Of a stretch of 64,000 nucleotides of DNA, positions 33,139 through 41,786 are shown in pieces. The first letter of the stretch is position 1. Every line of letters begins with the position of its first letter. Position numbers and translations under genes: made by a program. Origin of the DNA: Zoogloea sp. 1C4 (lineage in GTDB: Bacteria; Pseudomonadota; Gammaproteobacteria; Burkholderiales; Rhodocyclaceae); the NCBI RefSeq assembly GCF_009469605.1, contig NZ_SSXU01000006.1, positions 242,935 to 306,934 of the forward strand, written 5' to 3'. The notes under the pieces are model-generated. The model saw only the letters and a list, made by a program, of their open reading frames with translations, was not told the DNA's origin and made no database searches.

Positions 33139-35708
33139 AGATCGACTTCGATGGCGGCACGCCTGCCGCGCCGGCTGAACCCGGGCGACGGGACTTCCTC
33201 AAGGTGATGGGCGTGGGCGCCGGCCTTGCCGGGCTGGGTGGCCTGGTGGTGGCGCCGAAGGAGGCCTCGGCCTTCGCCTACGAACCGTATTACACCGACG
33301 ACCAGCTCACCACGGTGGTCACCTCCTGCGCCCACAACTGCGGCTCGCGCCACATGCTGGTGGCCCACAAGAAGGGCGACGTGATCGTGCGCCTGTCGTC
33401 CGACGACGGCCGCTACCAGAAGGGCGGTTTCTTCGGCAAGGACACCACCGACGAGCCCCAGCTGCGGGCCTGTCTGCGCGGGCGCAGCTACCGCTCGCGG
33501 CTGTACTCGCCGGAGCGTCTGCTCTACCCGATGATGCGGGTCGGCAAGCGCGGCGAGGGCAAGTTCAAGCGCGTGTCGTGGGACGAGGCGCTGGATTTCG
33601 TCGCCCAGAAGATGGTCGAGCTGAAGAAGACCTACGGCCCCACCGCGCTCCTCGACCAGAGCTATGCCGGCGCGTCTTACGGCGTGCTCCACAAGTCGGA
33701 CCAGATCGAAGGCCTGCTCGGGCGTTTTCTGGGGATGTTCGGCTGCCGCACCAACAGCTGGAGCGTGCCCAGCTACCAGGGCACCACGTTCTCCAGCCGC
33801 ATCACCTTCGGCACCATCGAGGACGGCAACGAGGACGACGCCTACGCCCACAGCAAGCTCATCATCATGTGGGGCTGGAACCCGGCCTACACCTTCCACG
33901 GCGGCAACACCTTCTATTACATGCGGATGGCCAAGCAGCGCGGCTGCAAGTTCGTGCTGGTGGACCCGCAATACACGGATTCGGCCGCCGCCTACGACGC
34001 CTGGTGGATTCCCATCCGCCCCAACACCGACGCGGCGATGCTGGCCGGCATGGCCCACGTGATCTTCAGCGAGAACCTGCACGACCAGAAGTTCATCGAC
34101 CGCTTCGTGCTCGGCATGGACAAGGGCACCATGCCCGCCGACTACCAGGACGCCGAGAGCTTCAAGGACTACATCATGGGCACCCGCGACGGCACGCCCA
34201 AGACGGCCGAGTGGGCCGAGGCGATCTGCGGCGTTTCGGCGGACGACATCCGCAAGCTCGCGCGCCTCTACGCCACCACCAAGCCCGCCGCGCTCAAGGC
34301 CTCCTGGGCGCCCGGCCGCGCCGCCTACGGCGAGCAGTACAACCGGATGGCCGCCGCGGTGCAGGCCATGACCGGCAACATCGGTAAGCTCGGCGGCTGC
34401 GCCGAAGGCGTGGGCAAGGCCTGGCATTCCGAATCGGTGGCCTATCCCTACGACGAATTCGCCAACGTGTGGTTTGCGTCGATCAAATCCGACCGCTGGG
34501 CCCACTGCGTGCTCAACTACCCCAACCTCCGGCGCGAGGAAGTCGGCCTGTGGCCGCGGGAAGACGAGACCGACGGGCAGATTCCCAACATTCGCGGCAT
34601 CTTCTGGCAGGGTTCGGACTGGTTCAACCAGCTCACCAACATCAACAAGGAAATCCAGGCCATCGAGAAGCTGGATCTGGTGGTGTGCCTGGATTCGACC
34701 ATCACCCCGTCGGGCATCTGGGCCGACGTGCTGCTGCCGGTGGCCACCCATTTCGAGCGGCACGACGTGGCGTTGCCCTGGTACAAGGGCCACTACTACA
34801 TCCACCGCCCGAAGGTGATCCAGCCCCTCGGCGAATCGCGCTCCGACTTCCAGATCTTCACCGAGCTCGCCTACCGCCTCGAGGCCCTCGACCCGACGGT
34901 GAAGGACTTCGGCAAGCGCTACAACCCCCGCGCCACCCGCGACTACTTCCACAACCCCGACCCGGTGGACGAGGCCTATCTGGCCGCCTGGTGGAACGGC
35001 AAGGTGCGCCCCCATCAGGGCGTGACGATGAGCTGGGACGAGTTCAAGCGGCACGGGGTGTACAAGTTCACCTTCAAGCGTCCGCTGGTGGCCTTCCGCG
35101 AGCAGATCGTGAAGGGCGAGCCCTTCGAGACCGGCTCCGGCAAGATCGAGATCTTCTCGCCGTATCTGGCCGGCATTGACGACTGGACCAAGACCCAGTA
35201 CGGCTACCCGATCCCCGCCATTCCCAAGTGGATCGAGCCCTTCGAATCCCTCAACAGCCCGCTGACGAAGGACTACCCCTTCCACCTCATCAGCCCCCAC
35301 CCGCGCTGGCGGACCCACTCGATCTTCCACAACATCCCGTGGCTGCGCGAGACCTACGACCAGGAGCTCACCATCAACGCCGCCGACGCCCGCCGCCTCG
35401 GCATCCAGACCGGCGACACCGTCGAGGTGTGGAACGGTCGCGGCAAGTGCGTGGTGCCGGCCTACGTCACCGAGCGCTGTCTGCCCGGCGTGGTGGTGCT
35501 GTTTGAAGGCGCGTGGATGGATCTGGACGAGAAGGGCGTGGATCGGGCCGGCAACCCGGATTTCCTGACCCTCGACGAGCCCAGCCCGGCCGGTGCCTTT
35601 GCCTACAACACCGCCCTCGTCAACGTGCAGAAGACGGACCTCGCCCACCGCCCTGGCTGGGACCAGCTCGCCACCGCACGCTCCAGCGTGTTCCGGCGCG
35701 ACTACTGA
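33135..35708 (+). CDS. DmsA-like molybdopterin oxidoreductase, Tat-exported
   Basis: Catalytic subunit of 857 aa of the DMSO reductase family (Mo-bisMGD plus an N-terminal FeS centre). The Tat motif RRDFLKVMG is at ~residues 17-25. The FS0 region reads TSCAHNCGSRHML, then LRACLRGRSYRSRLYSPERL. It aligns closely with E. coli DmsA, but the third Cys of the C-x3-C-x3-C motif is His. A likely Mo-ligand serine lies in NSWSVPSYQG. Other DmsA features include GEGKFKRVSWDEA and SGKIEIFSPYLA. The substrate is probably an S- or N-oxide; methionine sulfoxide is attractive given the neighbour. TMAO, chlorate or selenate cannot be excluded. Confidence 0.88.
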   Translation: MKIDFDGGTPAAPAEPGRRDFLKVMGVGAGLAGLGGLVVAPKEASAFAYEPYYTDDQLTTVVTSCAHNCGSRHMLVAHKKGDVIVRLSSDDGRYQKGGFFGKDTTDEPQLRACLRGRSYRSRLYSPERLLYPMMRVGKRGEGKFKRVSWDEALDFVAQKMVELKKTYGPTALLDQSYAGASYGVLHKSDQIEGLLGRFLGMFGCRTNSWSVPSYQGTTFSSRITFGTIEDGNEDDAYAHSKLIIMWGWNPAYTFHGGNTFYYMRMAKQRGCKFVLVDPQYTDSAAAYDAWWIPIRPNTDAAMLAGMAHVIFSENLHDQKFIDRFVLGMDKGTMPADYQDAESFKDYIMGTRDGTPKTAEWAEAICGVSADDIRKLARLYATTKPAALKASWAPGRAAYGEQYNRMAAAVQAMTGNIGKLGGCAEGVGKAWHSESVAYPYDEFANVWFASIKSDRWAHCVLNYPNLRREEVGLWPREDETDGQIPNIRGIFWQGSDWFNQLTNINKEIQAIEKLDLVVCLDSTITPSGIWADVLLPVATHFERHDVALPWYKGHYYIHRPKVIQPLGESRSDFQIFTELAYRLEALDPTVKDFGKRYNPRATRDYFHNPDPVDEAYLAAWWNGKVRPHQGVTMSWDEFKRHGVYKFTFKRPLVAFREQIVKGEPFETGSGKIEIFSPYLAGIDDWTKTQYGYPIPAIPKWIEPFESLNSPLTKDYPFHLISPHPRWRTHSIFHNIPWLRETYDQELTINAADARRLGIQTGDTVEVWNGRGKCVVPAYVTERCLPGVVVLFEGAWMDLDEKGVDRAGNPDFLTLDEPSPAGAFAYNTALVNVQKTDLAHRPGWDQLATARSSVFRRDY

Positions 35709-35733
35709 CGCCCGGCCCCAGGAGAGAACCACC

Positions 35734-36423
35734 ATGGCTGACAAGAAGACCATCCGCAAGCTGGGCGCCGAGGCCCGCGCCGAAGTGCCCGCCGCCCAGG
35801 CCCGTCGCGACGCCGCCACCTACGAGCCGGTCAAGCCGGCGAAGCAGCTCGGCTTCATCCACAACAACATGGACTGCATCGGCTGCCGCGCCTGCGAGAT
35901 CGCCTGCAAGGACAAGAACGGCCTCGCTCCCGGGCCGCGCTTCCGCCGCGTGATGTACGTGGAGGGCGGGCAGTTTCCCGAGGTGTTCGCCTACAAGGTG
36001 AACATGTCGTGCAACCACTGCGCCGAACCCGCCTGCCTGCCCACCTGCCCGACCGGCGCCATCTGGAAGCGCGCCGACAACGGCATCGTCGACATCGACT
36101 CCACCCTGTGCATCGGCTGCCGCCGCTGCGAGGCCGCCTGCCCCTACGGTGCGCCCCAGTTCGACCCGATCGACAACCTCGTCAAGAAGTGCAACATGTG
36201 CGTGGACGAGATCGACGCCGGCCGCAAACCCTACTGCGTGATGGCCTGCATGATGCGTGTGCTCGACGTGGGCCCCATCGACCAGCTGCGCGCTGGCACC
36301 TATCCCACCAAGGCGATGGCCAAGGGCGAGCAGCCCGTGCGGCAGGTGCAGCACATGACCAGCCCCGAGCTGACCAATCCCTCCATCGTGTTCATCGCGC
36401 ATCCCAAGGGGAGGGTTGAGTGA
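35734..36423 (+). CDS. DmsB-like 4Fe-4S dicluster subunit
   Basis: FeS electron-transfer subunit of 229 aa with four cubane motifs: CIGCRACEIACK near residue 50, CNHCAEPACLPTCP near 93, CIGCRRCEAACPYG near 130 and CNMCVDEIDAG...CVMACMM near 155. It has no signal peptide, as expected for a subunit exported by hitch-hiking with the Tat-borne catalytic subunit. Start at 35734 has AGGAGA upstream. It should link the pentahaem cytochrome to the molybdoenzyme. The stop overlaps the chaperone start (TGATG). Confidence 0.9.
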   Translation: MADKKTIRKLGAEARAEVPAAQARRDAATYEPVKPAKQLGFIHNNMDCIGCRACEIACKDKNGLAPGPRFRRVMYVEGGQFPEVFAYKVNMSCNHCAEPACLPTCPTGAIWKRADNGIVDIDSTLCIGCRRCEAACPYGAPQFDPIDNLVKKCNMCVDEIDAGRKPYCVMACMMRVLDVGPIDQLRAGTYPTKAMAKGEQPVRQVQHMTSPELTNPSIVFIAHPKGRVE

Positions 36424-37067
36424 TGGGTGACGCCGTATTCCGCACTCCGATGGGCGCGCGCATGAGCCTGCGCGCCGCCGCCGAGGATCTGGCTGCGCTG
36501 GCCTGGCTCCACGAAGCCGAGCGCGACGTGGACACCCTGATCCGGCTGCACTCCGCCGGCTTTCCCGACGGGCTCACCCTGGCCGGTCCCGAGGCCCAGC
36601 CCCGGGTGGCGATGGGCGACGCCCTCAGGGTGATCGGCCGCGTGCCCGAGCACGACCGCCCGTCGCTGGCCGACGACCTCGCCGCCGACTACGCCGGCAT
36701 CTATCTCACCCACGCCCTGCGCGCCTCGCCCTGCGAGTCGGTCTGGCGCGACGAGGAGAAGCTGATGATGCAGGGCCCGGCCTTTGCGGTGCGCGAGCGC
36801 TACCGGGCCCACGGGCTGATGGCGGTCGACTGGCGGCGCACGGCCGACGACCACGTCTCCAACGAGCTGGCCTTCCTTTCGTACCTGCTGTCCCGCGGGG
36901 AGGGGCTGGAGGCCCGCCACTTCATCGAGGAACACCTGCTGCAGTGGCTCCCGGATTTTGCAGAACGGGTAACGGCCCGCGCCTCCACCCGCTTCTACGC
37001 CGCCCTCGCCTCGCTCACGCTGCATGTCATCGAGAACCTGCACCGGCAGCTCCGGGCCATCCACTGA
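36423..37067 (+). CDS. TorD/DmsD family molybdoenzyme chaperone
   Basis: Cytoplasmic all-helical chaperone of 214 aa of the TorD/DmsD family, which holds and proofreads Tat-exported molybdoenzymes during cofactor loading. Family patterns are seen: LAADYAGIYLTHALRASPCESVWRDE in the middle and HVSNELAFLSYLLSRGEGLEARHFIEEHL near residues 140-170. The ATG at 36423 overlaps the stop of the FeS subunit, so translation is coupled. It closes the structural operon, as a terminator follows 33 bases later. Confidence 0.88.
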   Translation: MGDAVFRTPMGARMSLRAAAEDLAALAWLHEAERDVDTLIRLHSAGFPDGLTLAGPEAQPRVAMGDALRVIGRVPEHDRPSLADDLAADYAGIYLTHALRASPCESVWRDEEKLMMQGPAFAVRERYRAHGLMAVDWRRTADDHVSNELAFLSYLLSRGEGLEARHFIEEHLLQWLPDFAERVTARASTRFYAALASLTLHVIENLHRQLRAIH

Positions 37068-37100
37068 CGTGAGGCGGCGGCAAAGGTCCTCGTGCGTCTT

Positions 37101-37136
37101 GCCGGACATCCCCTGGGGATGCCCGGCCTTTTTGCC
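37101..37136 (+). terminator. Terminator closing the molybdoenzyme operon
   Basis: Stem GCCGG-a-CATCCCC pairs with GGGGATG-c-CCGGC and is followed by CTTTTTG. It decides the start of the next gene: in-frame GTG 37092 and ATG 37119 lie within or before the hairpin, so the ATG at 37143 is preferred. Confidence 0.85.
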
Positions 37137-37142
37137 TTGGCC

Positions 37143-38087
37143 ATGCTGACCGTCGACGAAACCCGCTGCGTCCACCGGCTCGCGGCCGTGGCGCGCTGCC
37201 GCGCCTGCGTGGACGCCTGCCCCACTGGCGCCTGGACGATGCAGCCGGACGGGCTCGATTTCGATCCGGCCCGCTGCGACGGCTGCGGCCTGTGCGTGCC
37301 GGCCTGTCCGCCGGGGGCGCTGGCGCTCGCCGCGCCGCCCGCCCTGCCGCTGTCGGGCGACACCCTCAGCCTGGCCTGCGAGCACGCCCCGCTGGCAGCC
37401 GGGCCGCTCACCCGCGTGCCCTGCCTGCATGCCATCTCCGAAGCGCGGCTGCTGGCCCTGTACCTGGCCGGGCTGCGCCGGTTGGGGGTGGTGAGCGGCA
37501 CCTGCGCCACCTGCCCGCGGGGCCGTGTCATGCCGCTGGTGGAGCGGCTCGACGCCTTGAACGACGCGCTGCGGGCGGCTGGTGCGCCAGCAATCGAGCT
37601 GCTGCCGACGGCGATGCCCGGCGAAGCCGCGCCCTCCCGGCGGCGCGGCTTCTTCGGCCTGCTGCGTCCGGCAGCCCGCACGGCCGGCCCCGATACCCGT
37701 CCGGCGGCGCTCCGGCTGCTGGCATCCATCGGCAGAGGTGGTGGCCCGTGGGCGGTGAGCCTGGACGTCGCCCGCTGCACGGGCTGCGCGGTGTGCGCCC
37801 GGCTGTGCCCCGAGGGCGCCATCGACTGGCTGGAGGCGGGTGCGGAGGCCGGGCTGCGCCTGCGCATGGAGCGCTGTACCGGCTGCAACCTGTGCGTCGA
37901 CGCCTGCGACCAGGGCGCCCTCCGGCCCGGGCGGGCCGCTGGCGGGGTGGTCGTCGCGTTCTTTCATGACACCACCTGTAGCCGCTGCTCCGCCACCTTC
38001 CGCCATCCCGCCGGCCATCGGGCGCCGCCCCTGTGCCCGGTCTGCCGGACAGGCGCCCGGCGCCCGGACAGGCTGGTGGTAGACTGA
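37143..38087 (+). CDS. 4Fe-4S ferredoxin-type protein with zinc-ribbon-like tail
   Basis: Cytoplasmic protein of 314 aa with two pairs of 4Fe-4S motifs. N-terminal: CRACVDACP and CDGCGLCVPACP. C-terminal, near residues 205-255: CTGCAVCARLCP and CTGCNLCVDACD. The middle ~130 residues have a flavodoxin-like look with cysteines of their own (ACEHAP, CATCPRG). The tail CSRCSATF...CPVCRTG suggests a zinc ribbon. Role unknown; it may pass electrons in the redox system or to the following sensor kinase. It has no clear RBS and starts just after the terminator. Confidence 0.78.
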   Translation: MLTVDETRCVHRLAAVARCRACVDACPTGAWTMQPDGLDFDPARCDGCGLCVPACPPGALALAAPPALPLSGDTLSLACEHAPLAAGPLTRVPCLHAISEARLLALYLAGLRRLGVVSGTCATCPRGRVMPLVERLDALNDALRAAGAPAIELLPTAMPGEAAPSRRRGFFGLLRPAARTAGPDTRPAALRLLASIGRGGGPWAVSLDVARCTGCAVCARLCPEGAIDWLEAGAEAGLRLRMERCTGCNLCVDACDQGALRPGRAAGGVVVAFFHDTTCSRCSATFRHPAGHRAPPLCPVCRTGARRPDRLVVD

Positions 38088-38113
38088 AAATTACCGCTGA
38101 CTTCCCCTGACGC

Positions 38114-39985
38114 ATGAATCTGCTATCCCGACTGTGGTTTGCCACGCCCCTCGCGCGACGCCTGATGCTGGTCCTGATGCTGGCCCTGCTGTGCGCCTCG
38201 GGCATGCTCGTCGGGGGCGCCCTGTGGATTTCGGGCACGGCCCTGCAGGTGGAGCACGAAAGCTCCGCCCGCCGCCTCGCCGGCCTGTTTGAAGCCAGCC
38301 TGCAATCGGCCATGCTGCGCCGTGATCTGTCGGGGCTGGCCGAGATCCTTGTCCAGCTGGGCGGCCTGCCCGGCGTGCAGTTTGCGGCGCTGCTCAATCC
38401 GGCTGGCGAGGTGCGCTTCGCCTCCCGCGACGCCGATCAGGGCAGTCTCCACCCGGAATGGGTGCGCGATCTCTGCCTCACCGCGGGCTGCATGGTGTCG
38501 CCGCCGCGGCTGGATACCCTGGATGCCGGCAAGGCCGGCCTGCTGCGCATTGCCTACCCGATCCGCAACCAGCCGCGTTGCGGCGGCTGCCACGGCGCCG
38601 TCGACACCCATCCGGTCAATGGCGTGCTGGTGGTCGAGTTCGTGCCGCCCTCCGAAGGCAGCGGCGCGGCCCAGTTGCAGCGTCTGCTGCCCCTGGGGCT
38701 GGCGGCCCTGTGCCTGCTGGCCTTGGCCATCTGGTGGGTGGTGCGGCGGGAGGTGCTTACGCCGGTGGGCACGCTCGCCGGCGTGGCCGGGCGGCTCGCC
38801 GATGGCGATCTCTCGGCGCGGGTGGGCAGCCTCTCTGGCGGCGAACTGGGCCGCCTGGGCGACGAAGTGGACGCGATGACCCGACGCCTCGGCGAGATGC
38901 TCGACCAGGCCGGCCAGCAGGGCGCCTTCCTGCAGGGGCTGGTGGACGCGGCGCCCGACCCGATGGTGGTGATCGGCGACGACTACCGCATCGTGCTCGC
39001 CAACCGGGCCTATTCCGAACTCGTCCAGCTGCCGCTCGACGCGATCCGCGGCGAGCGGTGTCACCGCATCGGCCGCCAGCTGGATGAGCCCTGTCCGGTC
39101 ACGCTGGTCACCTGTCCGCTCGCCGAGCTGCGCGCCCGGCCGGACGCCCTGCGCACCGTGATGAGCTTCAAGCGGCCCGACGGCAGCCCGGTGAGCGTCG
39201 AGATCCACGCCGCCCCCCTGGTGGGGCCGGACGGGCGCCGGCTGGTGGTCGAGGCGATCCGCTCCCTCGACGATCAGGTGCGCTTCTCCCAGGAGCAGCG
39301 GCTGTCGGCGGTGGGGCTGCTGGCCAACGGCGTGGCCCACGAGATCCACAACCCGCTGGCGTCGATCCGCCTGGCGCTGCAATCCAGCCTGCGCGGGCTG
39401 CGGGATGGCTCGATGGGCGCCGCCGAAGTCACCGAATACCTCGAGCTGGTGGACGCCGAGATCGACCGCTGCGTGCTCATCACCCAGCGCCTGATGACCC
39501 TCAGCCACCCGCCCGGGCCAACCCGCCCGGTGCTCGTCGGGGCCGCCATCGACGACATGGTGGCGCTGCTCGCCGAGGAGGCCCGCAGCGCCCGGGTGAA
39601 GGTGAATCTCGATCTCCAGCCCGCCGACGCGCGGGTGCGGGGCGACGAGGCGGAGATGCGCCAGGTGGCCCTCAACCTGCTCCAGAACGCCTTTCACGCC
39701 ATGCCCGACGGCGGCCTGCTGGACATCCGCCTGCGCCGCGAGGGCGATTTCCATCACCTGACCGTGCGTGACAGCGGGGTCGGCATTCCGGTCGAGGAGC
39801 AGCCCCTGATCTTCATGCCCTTCTTCAGCCGCCGGGCCGATGGCCGCCGCGGCTCCGGCCTCGGCCTCGCCATCTGCAAGGCCATCCTCGAACGCCACGG
39901 CGGGCGGATCAGCGTCGAGAGCCAGGCGGGGCAGGGCAGCACCTTCCATGTCTTCCTGGCTTGTGCCGACGGAGAAAACCCATGA
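38114..39985 (+). CDS. Membrane histidine kinase with periplasmic haem-c motif
   Basis: Sensor kinase of 623 aa. TM1 is at ~15-40; a periplasmic domain with the haem-binding motif CGGCH lies near residue 157; TM2 is at ~195-215. It continues with HAMP (~215-265) and PAS (~275-380). The PAS has a cysteine set CHRIGRQLDEPC...TCPL. The HisKA phospho-His is in VAHEIHNPLAS near 415, and HATPase_c carries NLLQNAFHAMPDG and GSGLGLAICKAI. The haem motif suggests direct redox, oxidant or ligand sensing in the periplasm. The regulator gene overlaps its stop as ATGA. Confidence 0.9.
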   Translation: MNLLSRLWFATPLARRLMLVLMLALLCASGMLVGGALWISGTALQVEHESSARRLAGLFEASLQSAMLRRDLSGLAEILVQLGGLPGVQFAALLNPAGEVRFASRDADQGSLHPEWVRDLCLTAGCMVSPPRLDTLDAGKAGLLRIAYPIRNQPRCGGCHGAVDTHPVNGVLVVEFVPPSEGSGAAQLQRLLPLGLAALCLLALAIWWVVRREVLTPVGTLAGVAGRLADGDLSARVGSLSGGELGRLGDEVDAMTRRLGEMLDQAGQQGAFLQGLVDAAPDPMVVIGDDYRIVLANRAYSELVQLPLDAIRGERCHRIGRQLDEPCPVTLVTCPLAELRARPDALRTVMSFKRPDGSPVSVEIHAAPLVGPDGRRLVVEAIRSLDDQVRFSQEQRLSAVGLLANGVAHEIHNPLASIRLALQSSLRGLRDGSMGAAEVTEYLELVDAEIDRCVLITQRLMTLSHPPGPTRPVLVGAAIDDMVALLAEEARSARVKVNLDLQPADARVRGDEAEMRQVALNLLQNAFHAMPDGGLLDIRLRREGDFHHLTVRDSGVGIPVEEQPLIFMPFFSRRADGRRGSGLGLAICKAILERHGGRISVESQAGQGSTFHVFLACADGENP

Positions 39986-41361
39986 ACGCACCGGTCACCC
40001 ATTCGATCCTGGTGATCGAGGACGACGCGGTGCTCAACCGCCTGCTCCTCAAGACCCTCGCCCGCAGCGGCTTCGACATGCACAGCGCCCAGACCTGGGC
40101 CGAGGCCCGGGCGCGCATCGACGAGGTGGCGCCGGATCTGGTGCTGCTCGACATGAACCTGCCCGACGCGCGGGATTTCGGGCCCCTCACCGACATCGCC
40201 CAGACCCGCCCGGTCATCATGCTCACCGCCTACGGCTCGATCAATCAGGCCGTCGAGGCGATGCGCCTGGGGGCGGTGGATTACCTGGTCAAGCCGGTCA
40301 ACCTGGCCGAGCTGGAGCTGGTCATCCAGCGGGCGCTGGAGGGCTCCAGGCTGCGCGCTGGCGACGCCCTCAAGGCCGCCATGCGGGGCCTGGTGGACGA
40401 CCCGATGGTGGGCGGAAGTGAACCCATGCGCCAGGTGCGCAGCCTCATCGAGGCGGTGGCCGACGACGACGTGACCGTGCTGGTGCGCGGCGAAAGCGGC
40501 GCCGGCAAGGAGCTGGTGGCCCGCGCGGTGCACGACGCCGGCCAGCGGCGCGACGGGCACTTTGTGGCGGTGGATTGCTGCACCCTGCAGGAAACCCTCT
40601 TCGAGACCGAACTCTTCGGCCACGAGCGGGGCGCCTTCACCGGGGCCGATCGGCGCAAGCCCGGCCTCATCGAAGCCGCCACCGAGGGCACGCTTTTCCT
40701 CGACGAGATCGGCGAGATCGGCCCGTCGATCCAGGCCAAGCTGCTGCGCGTCCTCGAGACCGGGCGTTTCCGGCGGGTCGGCGCCACCACCGACCTGCGC
40801 GCCAACGCCCGGGTGGTGGTCGCCACCAACCGCGACCTCGCCCAGATGGTGCGCGAAGGCCGCTTCCGGGCCGATCTGTACTACCGCCTGTCGGCCTTCG
40901 AGATCACCGTGCCGCCGCTGCGCGACCGGCGCGACGACATCCCCCGGCTGGTGGATCACTTTGCCCGCGCCCGGGCCCGCAACGGCCGTCAGGTCGAGTT
41001 CTCCGACGAGGCCCTGGCGCGCCTCCTCAGCTACGACTGGCCGGGCAATGTGCGCGAGCTGCGCAACGTGGTCGAGCGGGCGCTGATCCTCGCCAGCCGC
41101 ACCGGCCTCGTCGGCCCCGAACACCTGCCGCCCCTGCGCGATCCGGGCTTCGACGCCGCACCTGCGGCCAGCGGCCCGGTGACCATCCACGGCGAACCCA
41201 CCCTCGACGAGATCGAGCGCCACTACCTGGCCGAGCTGCTCGATCGCCATCAGGGCAACCGGCGCCGGGTGGCCGAGGCGATGGGCGTCTCGGAGCGCAC
41301 CGCCTACCGGATGCTCGAGCGCCACGGTTTCAAGGGCCGCGGCGACGGCGGCGAGGGCTGA
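39982..41361 (+). CDS. NtrC-family sigma-54-dependent response regulator
   Basis: Activator of 459 aa. The receiver domain is residues 1-120 with the acidic pair ED near 12 and the phospho-Asp in DLVLLDMNLPD near 58. The AAA+ domain is at ~145-380 with Walker A GESGAGKE, the sigma-54 contact loop GAFTGA in LFGHERGAFTGADRRKPG, and FLDEIGEI. The C-terminal Fis-type HTH reads RRRVAEAMGVSERTAYRML. Intact GAFTGA shows it works with sigma-54. It is paired with the haem-motif kinase, and its probable target is the -24/-12 promoter at 31303, with the inverted repeat at 31191-31229 as enhancer (inference). Confidence 0.92.
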   Translation: MNAPVTHSILVIEDDAVLNRLLLKTLARSGFDMHSAQTWAEARARIDEVAPDLVLLDMNLPDARDFGPLTDIAQTRPVIMLTAYGSINQAVEAMRLGAVDYLVKPVNLAELELVIQRALEGSRLRAGDALKAAMRGLVDDPMVGGSEPMRQVRSLIEAVADDDVTVLVRGESGAGKELVARAVHDAGQRRDGHFVAVDCCTLQETLFETELFGHERGAFTGADRRKPGLIEAATEGTLFLDEIGEIGPSIQAKLLRVLETGRFRRVGATTDLRANARVVVATNRDLAQMVREGRFRADLYYRLSAFEITVPPLRDRRDDIPRLVDHFARARARNGRQVEFSDEALARLLSYDWPGNVRELRNVVERALILASRTGLVGPEHLPPLRDPGFDAAPAASGPVTIHGEPTLDEIERHYLAELLDRHQGNRRRVAEAMGVSERTAYRMLERHGFKGRGDGGEG

Positions 41362-41412
41362 GCGCCGTCATCCGGCCCGATCATCCGGCGTACTGTCCGG
41401 CGTGAATTTGGT

Positions 41413-41428
41413 TGTGCGCCGCGTCACA
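41413..41428 (+). promoter_or_regulatory. NifA-type upstream activator site (TGT-N10-ACA)
   Basis: TGTGCGCCGCGTCACA matches TGT-N10-ACA exactly, and its right end is 66 bases from the -24 box before nifJ. Single matches are common by chance, so the pairing with the -24/-12 box carries the weight. Confidence 0.55.
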
Positions 41429-41494
41429 TCTCCGCCCTGACCGCGCAAAAGCTTGCGCCACGTCAAAATCCGGCGTTGCACCGGGGCCTTATGA

Positions 41495-41510
41495 TGGCCC
41501 CATTGTTGCG
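41495..41510 (+). promoter_or_regulatory. Sigma-54 -24/-12 promoter of nifJ
   Basis: TGGCCCCATTGTTGCG keeps GG-N10-GC and the TTGC -12 box. Predicted start of transcription is ~41521, leaving a long leader to the ATG at 41787. Confidence 0.65.
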
Positions 41511-41786
41511 CTGCACACGCCCGAATCCAGGTCGGGCCGCCATGAAAGCCGAATGCCGTTCCACCTGCCCGCCATGCCGGGGGCGGGAAAGCTGAAGTAA
41601 TACCCACCCGCAAGGGGTGCGGTCGCGGCTGCTGGACGTCGCTCCGATGCTGCGCTGCGGGCGCCGGCTTCCGCATTCCGGGGCCGCCCCGGGATGCGCG
41701 ATCAACGCTCTTCAAATTTCAATGGACGCGGCGCCCCACCCGTGGGGGCGGCCCGCGTCTGCCAGTCGTACCAACAGGGGGTCGCA

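Larger units (their letters stand above)
41362..41786 (+). other. nifJ upstream region
   Basis: 425 bases with no credible gene. It holds a NifA-like site (41413-41428), a -24/-12 promoter (41495-41510), and, in the predicted ~265-base leader, several short GC-rich hairpins. These include GCCCCAC with GTGGGGGC just before the RBS, which could affect expression of nifJ. Confidence 0.6.

Noticed and set aside
33135..36423. Perchlorate, selenate or chlorate reductase (type II DMSO-reductase family)
   Set aside because: The FS0 region and overall motifs match type III DmsA rather than PcrA/SerA, where the first ligand is His, and no chlorite dismutase or PcrC/SerC-type haem b subunit is present. 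Substrate is nevertheless not proven.
37092..37142. Upstream GTG (37092) or ATG (37119) as start of the ferredoxin-like gene
   Set aside because: They lie before or within a strong rho-independent terminator of the preceding operon, and the extra residues are unlike a ferredoxin N-terminus.
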